Origin: Derxia gummosa DSM 723
Lineage (GTDB): Bacteria; Pseudomonadota; Gammaproteobacteria; Burkholderiales; Burkholderiaceae_E
DNA length: 64,000 nt
Assembly (NCBI RefSeq): GCF_000482785.1
Contig: NZ_AXWS01000008.1
Span: forward strand, 992,001 to 1,056,000
Direction: 5' to 3'
The position numbers and the translations under genes are program-made. Shown one piece after another: positions 1-8,944 of this stretch. Position 1 is the first letter of the stretch. Every line of letters starts with the position of its first letter. The notes below the pieces were generated by a model. It had not been told where the DNA came from, ran no database searches, and was given only the letters and a program-made list of their open reading frames with translations.

Positions 1-293
1 TCGGCAGGCACGCCCTCGAACTGCATGCCGGGTTCCAGCTCGTCGGGCAGCTCGGCGCGGGGCACGACGCGCAGCAGTTCGGCGTCGTAATCGCCAAAGG
101 CATCCTCGGGTTCGAGGTGGAACTCCGATTCGAAGCCGGCCAGCTGGCCAGCCAGTCGCTCCTCGATCTTCTCGAAGAAATCGCCACAACCGTGCAGGTA
201 CACGAGCGGCTCGCTGCCGGGATCAAGATTTTCGCCCTGGGCATCGTCAATTCGATAACGCAGGGTGACGACAGTGTTTTCGGCAATCTCCAT
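1..293 (-). CDS. FKBP-type peptidyl-prolyl isomerase, SlyD-like (3' end cut by window edge)
   Basis: Predicted cytoplasmic prolyl isomerase/chaperone. The 97 visible residues begin MEIAENTVVTLRYRIDD and contain DPGSEPLVYLHGCGDFFEKIEERL followed by EPEDAFGDYDAELLRVVPR, the layout of the SlyD/SlpA branch of FKBPs (beta strand, short flap loop, the LxGxGDFFxxxE segment, then the insert-in-flap region). The start ATG at 293 has GGAGG (complement of 301-305) seven bases upstream. It is divergent from the ribosomal oxygenase gene, with only about 45 bases between them. The C-terminal part lies outside the window, so a metal-binding tail cannot be judged. SlyD and SlpA are not separable from this fragment. 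Confidence 0.85.
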   Translation of the reverse strand, partial: MEIAENTVVTLRYRIDDAQGENLDPGSEPLVYLHGCGDFFEKIEERLAGQLAGFESEFHLEPEDAFGDYDAELLRVVPRAELPDELEPGMQFEGVPA

Positions 294-338
294 GGCCGAA
301 CCTCCAGGAAAAGCGGGTGCAGTAAAGTCGCGGCCATT

Positions 339-1535
339 ATGAGCGACACCCAGAAGAAGCCCGCCGCCGTTGCCGGCGGAAATACCCCCTCGCCCGCCGG
401 CCTCAAGAAGATTCTCGGAGGCATGAGCGTTGACAAATTTCTCGCCGAGCATTGGCACCGCGAACCGCTGTTCATCAAGGGCGCGGTCGATCCGGCCCGG
501 CTCTCGATACCACCGCAGGAAGTCCTCCACCTCGCCGCCGACGACCGCGTCGAATCGCGTCTCGTGCAGAAGCGCAAGGATAGCTGGGCGCTCGGTCACG
601 GCCCCTTCGACAGCCTGCCGAAGGCGAAGCGCGACTGGACCGTGCTCGTGCAGGGCGTGAACCTGCACCATCCCGCCGCCGACGCGCTGCTCGACGACTT
701 CCGCTGCCTGCCGCATGCCCGCCTCGACGACGTGATGATCAGCTACGCGGTTGAGGGCGGCGGCGTCGGCCCGCATTTCGACTCCTACGACGTCTTCCTC
801 ATCCAGGCCCATGGCACGCGCCGCTGGCGCATTTCGGCCCAGCGCAACCTCGATCTCGTGCCCGACCTGCCGCTCAAGATCCTCGCCAACTTCGAGCACG
901 AGCAGGAATTCATCTGTGAACCAGGCGACCTCCTCTACCTGCCGCCGCGCTACGCCCACGATGGCGTGGCGCTCGACGAATGCATGACCTGGTCGGTCGG
1001 TTTTCGCGCCCCGGCACTCGGCGAACTCGCCCTCGCCTTTCTCGAACGCTGCGCCGAGCATTCCGCCGATCTCGTGAATGAAGAGCGCTATTCCGATCCC
1101 GGTCTGAAACGCCCGCGCCATCCTGCCGCCGTGCCTGACGGAATGGTCGATGCCGTCGAAGCCGAATTGCGTCGCATGAAATTCGATCGCGCGCGAATCG
1201 CCGACTTTCTTGCCGAATGCCTCAGCGAGCCAAAACCCGGCGTCATCTTCGACGCGCCGCCGCGCCCGCTGTCATTTGTCCGGTTCATGCAGGGCATTGC
1301 GCGCCAGGGCCTGCGACTTTCGCCCGCCACGCTGATGCTGCATACGCCACGCGAAGTGTCGATCAATGGCGAATCCTTCGACGCGACCGACAGTGAAGGC
1401 CGCTGGTTGCGGCAATTCGCCGATCGCCGCCATGCAACGGCCGACGAATGCGTGATGCTCGACGAGAATCTCGCCGAATGCCTGCATGACTGGTATCGCG
1501 CAGGCTGGTTGCTGATCGGGCGATCGTCGAGCTGA
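339..1535 (+). CDS. roxA: ribosomal protein uL16 arginine 3-hydroxylase (cupin/JmjC oxygenase)
   Basis: Fe(II)/2-oxoglutarate oxygenase that in E. coli (YcfD/RoxA) hydroxylates an arginine of ribosomal protein L16. Family hallmarks are clear: SVDKFLAEHWHREPLFIKG near the N terminus, then GGGVGPHFDSYDVFLIQ with iron ligands His146 and Asp148, and LPPRYAHDGVALD with the third ligand His207. A C-terminal dimerisation and winged-helix part follows. Total 398 residues from the ATG at 339. An in-frame ATG at 423 would give 370 residues, closer to the E. coli enzyme (about 373), but its GGAGG sits only one base from the ATG, so the longer form is preferred with moderate certainty. The DUF gene at 1558 follows after 22 bases, probably in one operon. 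Confidence 0.9.
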   Translation: MSDTQKKPAAVAGGNTPSPAGLKKILGGMSVDKFLAEHWHREPLFIKGAVDPARLSIPPQEVLHLAADDRVESRLVQKRKDSWALGHGPFDSLPKAKRDWTVLVQGVNLHHPAADALLDDFRCLPHARLDDVMISYAVEGGGVGPHFDSYDVFLIQAHGTRRWRISAQRNLDLVPDLPLKILANFEHEQEFICEPGDLLYLPPRYAHDGVALDECMTWSVGFRAPALGELALAFLERCAEHSADLVNEERYSDPGLKRPRHPAAVPDGMVDAVEAELRRMKFDRARIADFLAECLSEPKPGVIFDAPPRPLSFVRFMQGIARQGLRLSPATLMLHTPREVSINGESFDATDSEGRWLRQFADRRHATADECVMLDENLAECLHDWYRAGWLLIGRSSS

Positions 1536-1557
1536 TCACTGCGGAATCGGAGGTTGC

Positions 1558-2052
1558 ATGAATGAAACGCCCGCCAATTCATTCGAGGCATTCCAGTTGC
1601 GCAGCGAACTGCAGGCCGTGCTCCTAGCCGCCATCGGACTCGCACGGCAGGAACTATTGTTCTACGACCCCGATTACACGGGCTGGCCAATGAATGACGC
1701 CAATATGCTCGCGGCAATCGATCAATTTCTGACCAGCAATCGTGCGGCGAAACTCCGACTCGCTGCGCGATCGAACCAGCATTTGCTGCGCGACTGCCCG
1801 CGACTCGTCAGTCTGCTTTCTCGCCACAGTGATCGGGTGCAATCAGCTTGTCCGACGGATGTGCTCGCACTGCCGGCTGAAAGCCTGTTGATTGCCGATT
1901 CGATGCATGCGATGCGACTGCCCGATTCATCCCGTCCACGCGGTGTGTTTCGCCGGAATGACAGCGGCTACGCACTGATCCTGCGCAACCGCTTCGATGA
2001 AATCTGGCAACACTGCGATGCGCGAATCAATGTCAACCCGCTGGGTATTTGA
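1558..2052 (+). CDS. conserved hypothetical protein (164 aa)
   Basis: Function not recognised. The protein is acidic to neutral, soluble, with no signal peptide or membrane segment. It carries a block reading ELLFYDPDYTGWPMNDANM early on, a central RLAARSNQHLLRDCPRL and a final SGYALILRNRFDEIWQHCD, which resembles small proteins with a phospholipase-D-like fold found beside the ribosomal oxygenase gene or acetyltransferases in betaproteobacteria; the HxK motif of active PLD enzymes is absent. The start is supported by CGGAGG seven bases upstream. Position 22 bases behind roxA suggests cotranscription. Fold assignment is an inference from the pattern only. Confidence 0.75.
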   Translation: MNETPANSFEAFQLRSELQAVLLAAIGLARQELLFYDPDYTGWPMNDANMLAAIDQFLTSNRAAKLRLAARSNQHLLRDCPRLVSLLSRHSDRVQSACPTDVLALPAESLLIADSMHAMRLPDSSRPRGVFRRNDSGYALILRNRFDEIWQHCDARINVNPLGI

Positions 2053-2298
2053 TGGCCGTCGCTTGATGCCAACGCTTGTGTAATCAGTTGTATGAGTTGT
2101 ACGGCGGGCGCCGGCCAAACGGCCATTAGGCCCGCCAAACGGGGAGTGAAGTCCCGTATCCGTTATAAAATCCTGCCCAAGCCGAGCCAAGGCTTGGTCC
2201 GCATTACCGACGAGTTCGAGTTTGCCGGACCCAACTCGTCGGCCATGAATCGCATTGCCTGCGACCCACCTCACATCTTCAAAGTACAAGGACTCACC

Positions 2299-2511
2299 AT
2301 GAAGAAATCGCTGCTCGTTGCTTCGCTGCTCGCCGTTGCCCTCGCCGCCTGTGGCGAAAAGCCCGCGCCGGCTCCCGCGCCCGAACCCACCCCGGCGCCG
2401 GCCCCCGCGCCCGCCGCCGAACCGGCGCCGGCCCCGGCCGCTGAACCGGCTCCGGCCCCCGCTGCCGAGCCAGCCCCGGCTCCCGCCCCGGCCACCGAAG
2501 AAAAGAAGTAA
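2299..2511 (+). CDS. small Ala/Pro-rich lipoprotein (70 aa)
   Basis: Begins MKKSLLVASLLAVALAAC, a standard lipoprotein signal with cleavage before Cys18, so the mature peptide is about 53 residues anchored by lipid. Nearly all of the mature chain is a low-complexity repeat of Ala-Pro and Ala-Ala-Glu-Pro units, ending TEEKK. At DNA level this is a tandem 24-base GC-rich repeat covering about 2365-2490. Such peptides are common in betaproteobacteria and may be structural, but no function is known to me. A strong terminator follows 16 bases after the stop, so this is a monocistronic unit. Confidence 0.75.
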   Translation: MKKSLLVASLLAVALAACGEKPAPAPAPEPTPAPAPAPAAEPAPAPAAEPAPAPAAEPAPAPAPATEEKK

Positions 2512-2527
2512 TCTTTTCTTCACGAGC

Positions 2528-2557
2528 AAAAAAGCCGACCCTTGGGTCGGCTTTTTT
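2528..2557 (+). terminator. Rho-independent terminator after the Ala/Pro lipoprotein gene
   Basis: The arm AAAAAAGCCGACCC pairs perfectly with GGGTCGGCTTTTTT, with only a CTTG turn, and ends in six T. The symmetric A and T runs let it work in both directions, which suits its place between this gene and the converging metallo-hydrolase gene. Confidence 0.93.
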
Positions 2558-2604
2558 ATTTCCCGCCGTCGAAAGTCATGGCACCGAAACGGGGATGGCG
2601 CAAT

Positions 2605-3393
2605 TCAGATCTCGACCCAGTCGAATCCATCCTGCTGGCTGGCCAGCAATATTTCTGCGGGGTTGCAATTCAACACTGCCGCAAGTGCCGCAGCCGCAAG
2701 CTCAGGCTGATTGTTCTGCCGACTCAAATGCGCGGCATGCAAGTGCTTCAACCGATCACGCTCGATTGCTGCCAGGATCGCAGCCGCCGCCGAATTGGAC
2801 AGATGCCCGTAATTGCCCGCGATCCGCGCCCTGACGCTCGGCGGATAAGAAGAAGCCGCGAGCAACGCCGGATCGTGATTGCATTCCAGCACCAACCCGT
2901 CACAACCGGTGAGCATGTCGAGAATGAATGGCGTAGCGCTGCCAACATCCGTCAGCACCCCGAGGCGAGCACGGCCGTCGGAGAACACGAATTGCGTCGG
3001 TTCGCGTGCATCGTGCGGGACCGGGAAGGGCCTGATGTCGAGGCCGTTGATCTCGAAGCGGGTGTGGCTGCAGATCGGTCGCCATCGCACACCGGTCTCG
3101 TCCGGCAATCGCAGTGCGATGCCGGTGCCGTGGGATGAATGCACCGGGATGCCGTAACGGCGCGCCAGTCGGGCTACACCACTTCCATGATCGCCATGCT
3201 CATGCGTGACCAGGATGGCATCAAGCGACTCCGGTTCGATACCGCGCGCCACCAGACGCCGGACAACCTCCCGCACGCCGAAGCCGCAATCCAGCAGGAT
3301 CCGTGTCGGTCGCTGCGTCGCGGCCCGGGCCTCGATCACGAGGGCATTGCCCTCGCTGCCGCTACCCAGGCTCGTGTAACGCAGCGACGCCAT
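2605..3393 (-). CDS. MBL-fold metallo-hydrolase, YycJ/ExoIX-like
   Basis: Predicted cytoplasmic metallo-beta-lactamase-fold hydrolase of the YycJ-type nuclease or phosphodiesterase branch. It starts MASLRYTSLGSGSEGNALVIE, with the SGSxGN signature of this branch, and has the di-metal motif VTHEHGDH, a later PVPHDA metal-ligand loop and a final AHLSRQNN segment. Length 262 residues is typical (about 250-265). The ATG at 3393 lies 10 bases downstream of the bamC stop on the same strand, so it is the last gene of the dapA-bamC unit. Substrate is unknown; single- or double-stranded DNA exonuclease activity is known for related YycJ proteins. Confidence 0.88.
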   Translation of the reverse strand: MASLRYTSLGSGSEGNALVIEARAATQRPTRILLDCGFGVREVVRRLVARGIEPESLDAILVTHEHGDHGSGVARLARRYGIPVHSSHGTGIALRLPDETGVRWRPICSHTRFEINGLDIRPFPVPHDAREPTQFVFSDGRARLGVLTDVGSATPFILDMLTGCDGLVLECNHDPALLAASSYPPSVRARIAGNYGHLSNSAAAAILAAIERDRLKHLHAAHLSRQNNQPELAAAALAAVLNCNPAEILLASQQDGFDWVEI

Positions 3394-3403
3394 CCGCCTT
3401 CGC

Positions 3404-4504
3404 TTACTTGAGCTCGCCCTGAAGCAGTTCGAGGATGCGCGCGGTCGACTCGGACTTGTCCTGACCACCCTCGGTCGGCTGCACGGTCACGCGCGTGCCG
3501 GAGCCCGACTCCTTGACCGAAACCTTGAACTGCCGCGCGACGTTTGCCGGCTTGGCGCCAAACATGCGCGCGAAGAAGCCCGGGTCTTCCTCGGTTTCCT
3601 TGCCCGGGGGCACGAAACGCACGCCGTACACGCCAGCCGTCCGGTCGCGCGTCTCGACCGTGAAGCCGCCGCGATCGAGCGCGATGCCGACGCGACGCCA
3701 GCCGCGATCGATCGGATCGTCGAGCTGGAGCGCGTCGCCGACGATACGCGCGCGCGCGGCGGGCACGGCGGCAGTGAGGTTAGCGACCTCGGTCGCGGCG
3801 CTCGCCTCGGGCAGACCGAAGCGCACCAGCAGGCGTTGCAGGAACTCGCCTTCGAGTGAGGGATCGTTCGGGCGCGGCTGCCAGATCGTCGAATCCTTCT
3901 GACCAACGAGCACTTCCTCCATGCCGCGATGCGTGAGATAGACCTCGGTACCACCTGGCACGCGCTCCAGACGCACGCGGAAGAGATCGCGCGTGCCAGT
4001 GTCGTAGAGCGAGTCGAACACACGGCCGATCGTGCGGCGCAGGAAATCCTGCGGCAGCTTGGCGCGGTTCTCGGCCCAGTCGGTTTCCATCACGCCGGAC
4101 TGAGCGTCCTGGTAGCGCAGCGCGAAACCGTTGGACTCCCAGAACTTGGTGATCACCGGCCAGACGTCCTCGGCCGGCTGGTCGATCAACAGGTAGCGTA
4201 CCGAACCGTCACGGCGCAGATGCGCAACCGGACTGGTCGGCAGCACACCCGAGGGCGACGTCGTAGTCGTCGGGGCCTTGGCCATGGCCGACGCGGTCGT
4301 GCTCTGGGGCACGGCGTAGCGGTCGTCCTTGGGCAGCGTGCTCAGATCGGGCGGCACTTCCAGGCGCGGCGCGGCCTGGGCCTTGGCGTCGCTCTTGTAA
4401 TCGATCTTCGAGCCTTCGAAGGTGGTCGTGCAACCGGCGAAGGCAAGCGCGACGAGCGTCGCGATGCCGGTCCGCAGGGCGGAAACAGGCGCGGAACGGG
4501 ACAT
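3404..4504 (-). CDS. bamC: outer membrane assembly lipoprotein BamC
   Basis: Lipoprotein of the BAM complex that inserts beta-barrel proteins into the outer membrane. The N terminus, MSRSAPVSALRTGIATLVALAFAGC, is a signal peptide with a lipobox ending in Cys. Next comes a flexible segment (KIDYKSDAK and VPPDLSTLP, the part that binds BamD in E. coli), then two helix-grip domains, the first starting LRRDGSVRYLLIDQPAEDVWPVITKFW. Length is 366 residues against about 344 in E. coli. It lies 17 bases after dapA, the same order as dapA-bamC in many proteobacteria. The start ATG at 4504 is the only one that exposes the signal peptide. Confidence 0.93.
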   Translation of the reverse strand: MSRSAPVSALRTGIATLVALAFAGCTTTFEGSKIDYKSDAKAQAAPRLEVPPDLSTLPKDDRYAVPQSTTASAMAKAPTTTTSPSGVLPTSPVAHLRRDGSVRYLLIDQPAEDVWPVITKFWESNGFALRYQDAQSGVMETDWAENRAKLPQDFLRRTIGRVFDSLYDTGTRDLFRVRLERVPGGTEVYLTHRGMEEVLVGQKDSTIWQPRPNDPSLEGEFLQRLLVRFGLPEASAATEVANLTAAVPAARARIVGDALQLDDPIDRGWRRVGIALDRGGFTVETRDRTAGVYGVRFVPPGKETEEDPGFFARMFGAKPANVARQFKVSVKESGSGTRVTVQPTEGGQDKSESTARILELLQGELK

Positions 4505-4521
4505 GAATACCTGGCGGGGAA

Positions 4522-5403
4522 TTACAGGACGCCGGCGCTGAACAGCGCGGCTTCGACGACCGGGCGGGCGCCCTCGGAAAGCTGGACCAGCGGCAGACGG
4601 ATGCCCGTGCCGATGTGGCCCATGCGATGCAGTGCCCACTTGGTCGGCGCCGGATTCGACTCGACGAAGAGCTTCGTGTGCAGGTCGAACAGCTTGTCGT
4701 TGATGGCGCGGGCGCGGGCAATGTTGCCTTCGCGCGCGGCGGCGCACATCTCGCTCATCGCGCGCGGAGCGACATTGGCCGTGACCGAGATGACGCCTGT
4801 GCCGCCCATGAGCATGTAGGCGAGCGCGCTGTCGTCGTTGCCCGAGTACAGGCCGAATTCCTTGCCCTTCGGCAGCTGTCGCAGCAGCTCGACATGGCGC
4901 ACGAGGTCGCCGGTCGCGTCCTTGAGGCCGACGATGCCGGGCAGCTCGGCCAGGCGCAGGACGGTCGCGTTCTGCAGATCGGCGACGGTACGACCGGGCA
5001 CGTTGTAGAGGTAGAGCGGCAGGTCTTCCGCCTCGGACACCGCCTTGAAGTGCTGGAACAGCCCTTCCTGCGTCGGCTTGTTGTAGTACGGGACCACCGA
5101 CAGCTGGGCATTGGCGCCAACCTTGCGCGCCGCCTTGGCCAGCTCGACGGCCTCGCGGGTGGCGTTGGCGCCGGTGCCCGCGATGACGGGCACACGACCC
5201 GCCGCCTGCTCGACCGTCACGCGCACGAGCTCGATGTGTTCATCGAAATCGACCGTAGGCGATTCGCCGGTCGTGCCGACGATGACGATGCCGTTCGTGC
5301 CTTCTGCGATGTGCCAGTCGACCAGCTTGCGCAGGCCATCGAAATCGAGCGTGCCATCGGCATGCATGGGGGAGACGATGGCGACGATGCTGCCGTGAAT
5401 CAT
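4522..5403 (-). CDS. dapA: 4-hydroxy-tetrahydrodipicolinate synthase
   Basis: Condenses pyruvate with aspartate semialdehyde, the first committed step to lysine and meso-diaminopimelate. The 293-residue protein keeps the E. coli active-site numbering: Thr44 and Thr45 in GTTGES, Tyr107, Tyr133 in YLYNVPGRT, Arg138 and the Schiff-base Lys161 in GLKDATGD. The start ATG at 5403 gives the canonical [14 protein letters not shown] terminus, although no clear ribosome site precedes it. It is followed by bamC and preceded by trpS on the same strand, 58 bases away. Confidence 0.97.
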   Translation of the reverse strand: MIHGSIVAIVSPMHADGTLDFDGLRKLVDWHIAEGTNGIVIVGTTGESPTVDFDEHIELVRVTVEQAAGRVPVIAGTGANATREAVELAKAARKVGANAQLSVVPYYNKPTQEGLFQHFKAVSEAEDLPLYLYNVPGRTVADLQNATVLRLAELPGIVGLKDATGDLVRHVELLRQLPKGKEFGLYSGNDDSALAYMLMGGTGVISVTANVAPRAMSEMCAAAREGNIARARAINDKLFDLHTKLFVESNPAPTKWALHRMGHIGTGIRLPLVQLSEGARPVVEAALFSAGVL

Positions 5404-5461
5404 GGAATTGGCCGTCAAATTCAAAGCGTTGGATTGTACGTGATGGTTCTTTCGCGGCCGC

Positions 5462-6655
5462 TCACGCGCCCAGGCCCATCGCCACGCGCACATCGCGCAT
5501 GGTCTCGGAAGCGATCGCGCGGGCGCGGGCGTTGCCGGCGTCGAGCACGTCGCGCACGAGCGAGGGCTTGGCTAGATAGGGCTCGGCGCGTTCGCGCATC
5601 GGCTCCAGTTCCTTGACGATGGCCTCGGCCACCGGCGTCTTGCATTCGATGCAACCGATGCCCGCACTGCGGCAGCCGATCTGCACCCATTGCTTGGTCG
5701 CGTCGTCCGAATACACGAGGTGAAACTGCCAGACCGGGCACTTGTCGGGGTCGCCGGCATCGGTGCGACGCACGCGCTGCGGGTCGGTCGGCATGACCTT
5801 GACCTTCTTGCGCACGGCGTCGGGCTCCTCGCGCAGCGTGATCGTGTTGCCGTAGCTCTTGCTCATCTTCTGGCCGTCGAGGCCGGGCAGGCGCGAGGCC
5901 TCGGTCAGCAGCGCCTTCGGCTCGACGAGCACCTGCTTGGTGCTGCCTTCCAGAAAGCCGAGCAGACGTTCGCGGTCGGCGGCGGAGATGCTCTTGGCTT
6001 CTTCCACCAGTTTTTTCGCGGCGGCGAGCGCTTCGGCGTCGCCGTCCTGCTGGTACTTGACGCGCGCTTCGAGCACCTGCTTGCCGGCCTTGCCGAGCTT
6101 CTTCGAGGCCTCGATCGCCTTTTCTTCAAAGCCCGGTTCGCGGCCGTAGAGGTGATTGAAGCGGCGCGCGCATTCGCGCGTCAGCTCGATGTGCGGGATC
6201 TGGTCCTCGCCGACCGGCACATGCTTCGCGCGATAGATGAGGATGTCGGCCGCCTGCATGAGTGGGTAGCCGAGGAAGCCGTAGGTGCCGAGGTCCTTTT
6301 CCTTGAGCTTCTCGATCTGGTCCTTGTAGGTCGGCACGCGCTCCAGCCAGCCGAGCGGCGTGTGCATCGACAGCAGCAGGAAAAGCTCGGCGTGCTCGAT
6401 GACGCGGCTCTGCACGAAGATCGTCGCGCGCTCGGGGTCGAGGCCGGCGGCGAGCCAGTCGGTGACCATCTCGGTCGTGGACCTGGCGATGATCGACGGG
6501 TCGTCATAGACGGTGGTCAGCGCATGCCAGTCGGCCACGAAGAAGAAGCACTCATGGTCGGCCTGGAGGCGCACCCAGTTCTTGAGCGCACCGTGGAAAT
6601 GGCCAATGTGAAGCGCGCCGGTCGGGCGCATGCCGGAAAGGACACGGTCTTGCAC
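5462..6655 (-). CDS. trpS: tryptophanyl-tRNA synthetase (long betaproteobacterial form)
   Basis: Class I aminoacyl-tRNA synthetase charging tRNA-Trp. The HIGH-type motif is [15 protein letters not shown] and the KMSKS motif is [10 protein letters not shown]. Between the two halves there is a charged helical insertion of roughly 70 residues ([20 protein letters not shown] and onward). This makes the protein 397 residues instead of about 330, as I know from Ralstonia/Burkholderia-type enzymes. The start is GTG at 6655 ([13 protein letters not shown]); there is no good Shine-Dalgarno sequence and no alternative in-frame ATG upstream. Confidence 0.96.
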   Translation of the reverse strand: MQDRVLSGMRPTGALHIGHFHGALKNWVRLQADHECFFFVADWHALTTVYDDPSIIARSTTEMVTDWLAAGLDPERATIFVQSRVIEHAELFLLLSMHTPLGWLERVPTYKDQIEKLKEKDLGTYGFLGYPLMQAADILIYRAKHVPVGEDQIPHIELTRECARRFNHLYGREPGFEEKAIEASKKLGKAGKQVLEARVKYQQDGDAEALAAAKKLVEEAKSISAADRERLLGFLEGSTKQVLVEPKALLTEASRLPGLDGQKMSKSYGNTITLREEPDAVRKKVKVMPTDPQRVRRTDAGDPDKCPVWQFHLVYSDDATKQWVQIGCRSAGIGCIECKTPVAEAIVKELEPMRERAEPYLAKPSLVRDVLDAGNARARAIASETMRDVRVAMGLGA

Positions 6656-6698
6656 GGAAGAATCCCGTCGATGAAATGAGGTTGGAAAGCCGGCGGCG

Positions 6699-7352
6699 TC
6701 AGAACTGGAACAGCGTCTGGATGAACCAGATGCCGAGGCTCACGAAGGGCATCATCAGCGTGGACAGCAGGCCGGTGACGATGAGCACCAGCACGATGAT
6801 GAAGCCGTAGCGCTCGACGGACGCGTAGGCGAGGGAAAGCTTGCGCGGCAGCAGGCCGATCAGGATGCGTCCGCCATCGAGCGGCGGGATCGGCACCAGA
6901 TTGAGCGCCATCAGCATGATGTTGAAGGTGATGCCGGCCTTGGCCATCGACAGGAAGAAGGGCTCGTCGACGCCGCCCGCATCGAGCAGCCGGTAGAACA
7001 GCGCCCAGCCGCAGGCCATCGCCAGATTGGCCGCCGGCCCGGCCGCCGCGACCCAGATCATGTCGCGCTTGGGATTGCGCAGGTTGGCGAAGTTGACCGG
7101 CACCGGCTTGGCCCAGCCGAACATGAAGCCGCCGCCGCCCGCGATGCGCGCCGAGATGAGCAGCAGCGCCGGCACCAGCAGCGTGCCGATCGGATCGATG
7201 TGGCGCATCGGATTGAGGCTCACGCGACCGAGCATCCAGGCCGTCGAATCGCCGAACATGCGCGCCACGTAGCCGTGCGCCGCTTCATGCAGGGTGATCG
7301 CAAAGATCACCGGAATCGCATAGACCGTGATGGTCTGGATGAGGTCGTCCAT
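6699..7352 (-). CDS. site-2 protease family (M50) membrane metalloprotease
   Basis: Small inner-membrane zinc protease, 217 residues. The zinc motif HEAAH (His22, Glu23, His26) sits in the first membrane segment, and the third ligand is in the NLVPIPPLDGGRI motif around residue 160. Five or six hydrophobic segments can be seen. It has no PDZ domain, so it belongs to the minimal YwhC-type branch rather than RseP. Located between yciO and trpS on the same strand, an arrangement that is common in betaproteobacteria. The natural substrate is unknown. Confidence 0.92.
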   Translation of the reverse strand: MDDLIQTITVYAIPVIFAITLHEAAHGYVARMFGDSTAWMLGRVSLNPMRHIDPIGTLLVPALLLISARIAGGGGFMFGWAKPVPVNFANLRNPKRDMIWVAAAGPAANLAMACGWALFYRLLDAGGVDEPFFLSMAKAGITFNIMLMALNLVPIPPLDGGRILIGLLPRKLSLAYASVERYGFIIVLVLIVTGLLSTLMMPFVSLGIWFIQTLFQF

Positions 7353-7397
7353 CGGTCGATGATAGCAAGGGGGCTATGACGCCCCGCCCGCCACACC

Positions 7398-8024
7398 TTA
7401 GCCCAGACCGAGCGGCCCGAGCGGCCCGCTGCCCTCGCGGATGAGCACGGGCGACGGGCCGCTCAGATCGACCACCGTCGTGCCGCGCCCCGAGCAGGCG
7501 CCGGAATCGATCACGAGGTCGAGCTGGCCCTTGAGGCGGTCGCAGATCTCGTCCGGATCGTTCAGCGGCTGCTCGTCGCCCGCGAGCAGCAGGCTCGACG
7601 ACAGCAGCCCCTGCCCCGCCTCCTCCAGCAGCGCCAGCATCACCGGATGGTCGGGCACGCGGATGCCGATCGTCTTGCGCGACGGATGGCTCAGGCGACG
7701 CGGCACCTCGCGCGTGGCTTCGAGGATGAAGGTGTAGGCGCCCGGCGTCGTCGCCTTGAGCAGGCGGTACTGCTTGTTGTCCACCTGGGCGTAGGTCGAG
7801 ATTTCGGACAGGTCGCGGCAGAGCAGCGTGAGATGGCGGCGCTCTTCGATGTCGCGGATGCGGCGGATGCGGTCGGCGGCGTCCTTGTCGTCGAGGCGGG
7901 CGACGAGCGCGTAGCAGGAGTCGGTCGGCGCGGCGATGACGCCGCCTGCCTCGATCACCTTGAGCGCCTGACGGATCAGGCGCGGCTGCGGGTCGGAGGG
8001 ATGGATCGCGAATCGTTGTGTCAT
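7398..8024 (-). CDS. yciO: YciO-type threonylcarbamoyl-AMP synthase-like protein
   Basis: Member of the YrdC/Sua5/YciO family that binds nucleotide and double-stranded RNA; TsaC/Sua5 members make threonylcarbamoyl-AMP for tRNA t6A, while the precise role of YciO is less settled. The sequence MTQRFAIHPSDPQPRLIRQAL, then GGVIAAPTDSCYALVARL and RDLSEISTYAQVDN match YciO rather than TsaC. The start ATG at 8024 is chosen because it reproduces the usual YciO N terminus; a 13-residue upstream extension would overlap the PHP gene. Length 208 residues is normal. Confidence 0.9.
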   Translation of the reverse strand: MTQRFAIHPSDPQPRLIRQALKVIEAGGVIAAPTDSCYALVARLDDKDAADRIRRIRDIEERRHLTLLCRDLSEISTYAQVDNKQYRLLKATTPGAYTFILEATREVPRRLSHPSRKTIGIRVPDHPVMLALLEEAGQGLLSSSLLLAGDEQPLNDPDEICDRLKGQLDLVIDSGACSGRGTTVVDLSGPSPVLIREGSGPLGPLGLG

Positions 8025-8047
8025 GGGAGGAGTGGTCTTGTTGAGGG

Positions 8048-8944
8048 TCAGCCGATGCCCCACTGGGCCCAGATCGGCTCGACCGAATCGGGCAGCGGCC
8101 CGAGCATGCCCGGCTCGACGCGGGATTCTCCGGCGCCGTGAAAGTCGCTGCCGCGCGAGGCCTTGAGGTCGAATTCGCGCGCGGCGAGCACGGCGCGGCG
8201 GGCGTCGTCGGCGGTGTGCGAGGCGCAGAGCACCTCGATGCCCTCGCCGCCGGCTTCCTTGAATTCTGCGATGAAGGCGTGGCGCTCCAGGTCGGAAAAA
8301 CGGTAGCGGCCCGGATGCGCGATGACGGCCACGCCGCCCGCGCCGCGGATCCAGCCGATCGCTTCCTTCAGCTTCGCCCAGCGATGCGGGACGTAGCCGG
8401 GCCTGCCTTCGACGAGGTAGTTGCCGAACACCTCGCGCACATCGTCGCAGCGGCCGATCTCGACCAGCCAGCGCGCGAAGTGGCTGCGCGAGATGAGTTC
8501 CGGATTGCCGACGTACTTCATCGCGCCCTCATAGGCGCCGGGAATGCCGACCGCCGCGAGGCCGTCGGCCATCTCCTGCGCGCGTCCGGCGCGACCGCCG
8601 CGCGTGCGCTCCAGGCCGGCGACGAGCGCGGGATCGGTGATGTCGATGCCGAGGCCGACGATGTGCACCGTCTCTCCGGCCCAGGTGACGGACACCTCGA
8701 CGCCGTGGATGAAGCCCATGCCGAGTTCAGTCGCGCGCTGACGGGCGCGCGCCACGCCGCCCACCTCATCATGGTCGGTCAATGCAAACCATTGCACGCC
8801 GTTGCGATGGGCACGCTCCACCACGTCTTCCGGTTCGTGGATGCCGTCGGAGATGTTGGAGTGGCAATGCAGATCGACGTTGACCGTGTACGGGTCGAAG
8901 GGCGTGCGCGGCTGTGGCGGGCGGCTGAGATGGATGGCGGTCAT
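8048..8944 (-). CDS. PHP-domain phosphoesterase (YciV / RNase AM-like)
   Basis: Metal-dependent PHP phosphoesterase, 298 residues. Metal ligands are visible in VDLHCHSNISDG (His26, His28), LTDHDE, a mid-domain AHPGRYRFS and the final SRGSDFHG. E. coli YciV (RNase AM, 5'-3' exonuclease and 3',5'-nucleotide bisphosphatase) belongs to this family and is also a neighbour of yciO. The start ATG overlaps the stop of the upstream hydrolase gene by four bases (ATGA), so the two are translationally coupled. Function is assigned by family and synteny. Confidence 0.9.
   Translation of the reverse strand: MTAIHLSRPPQPRTPFDPYTVNVDLHCHSNISDGIHEPEDVVERAHRNGVQWFALTDHDEVGGVARARQRATELGMGFIHGVEVSVTWAGETVHIVGLGIDITDPALVAGLERTRGGRAGRAQEMADGLAAVGIPGAYEGAMKYVGNPELISRSHFARWLVEIGRCDDVREVFGNYLVEGRPGYVPHRWAKLKEAIGWIRGAGGVAVIAHPGRYRFSDLERHAFIAEFKEAGGEGIEVLCASHTADDARRAVLAAREFDLKASRGSDFHGAGESRVEPGMLGPLPDSVEPIWAQWGIG

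Noticed and set aside
2164-2169. TATAAA as -10 of the Ala/Pro lipoprotein gene
   Set aside because: No -35 sequence at a suitable distance, so not reported as a promoter.
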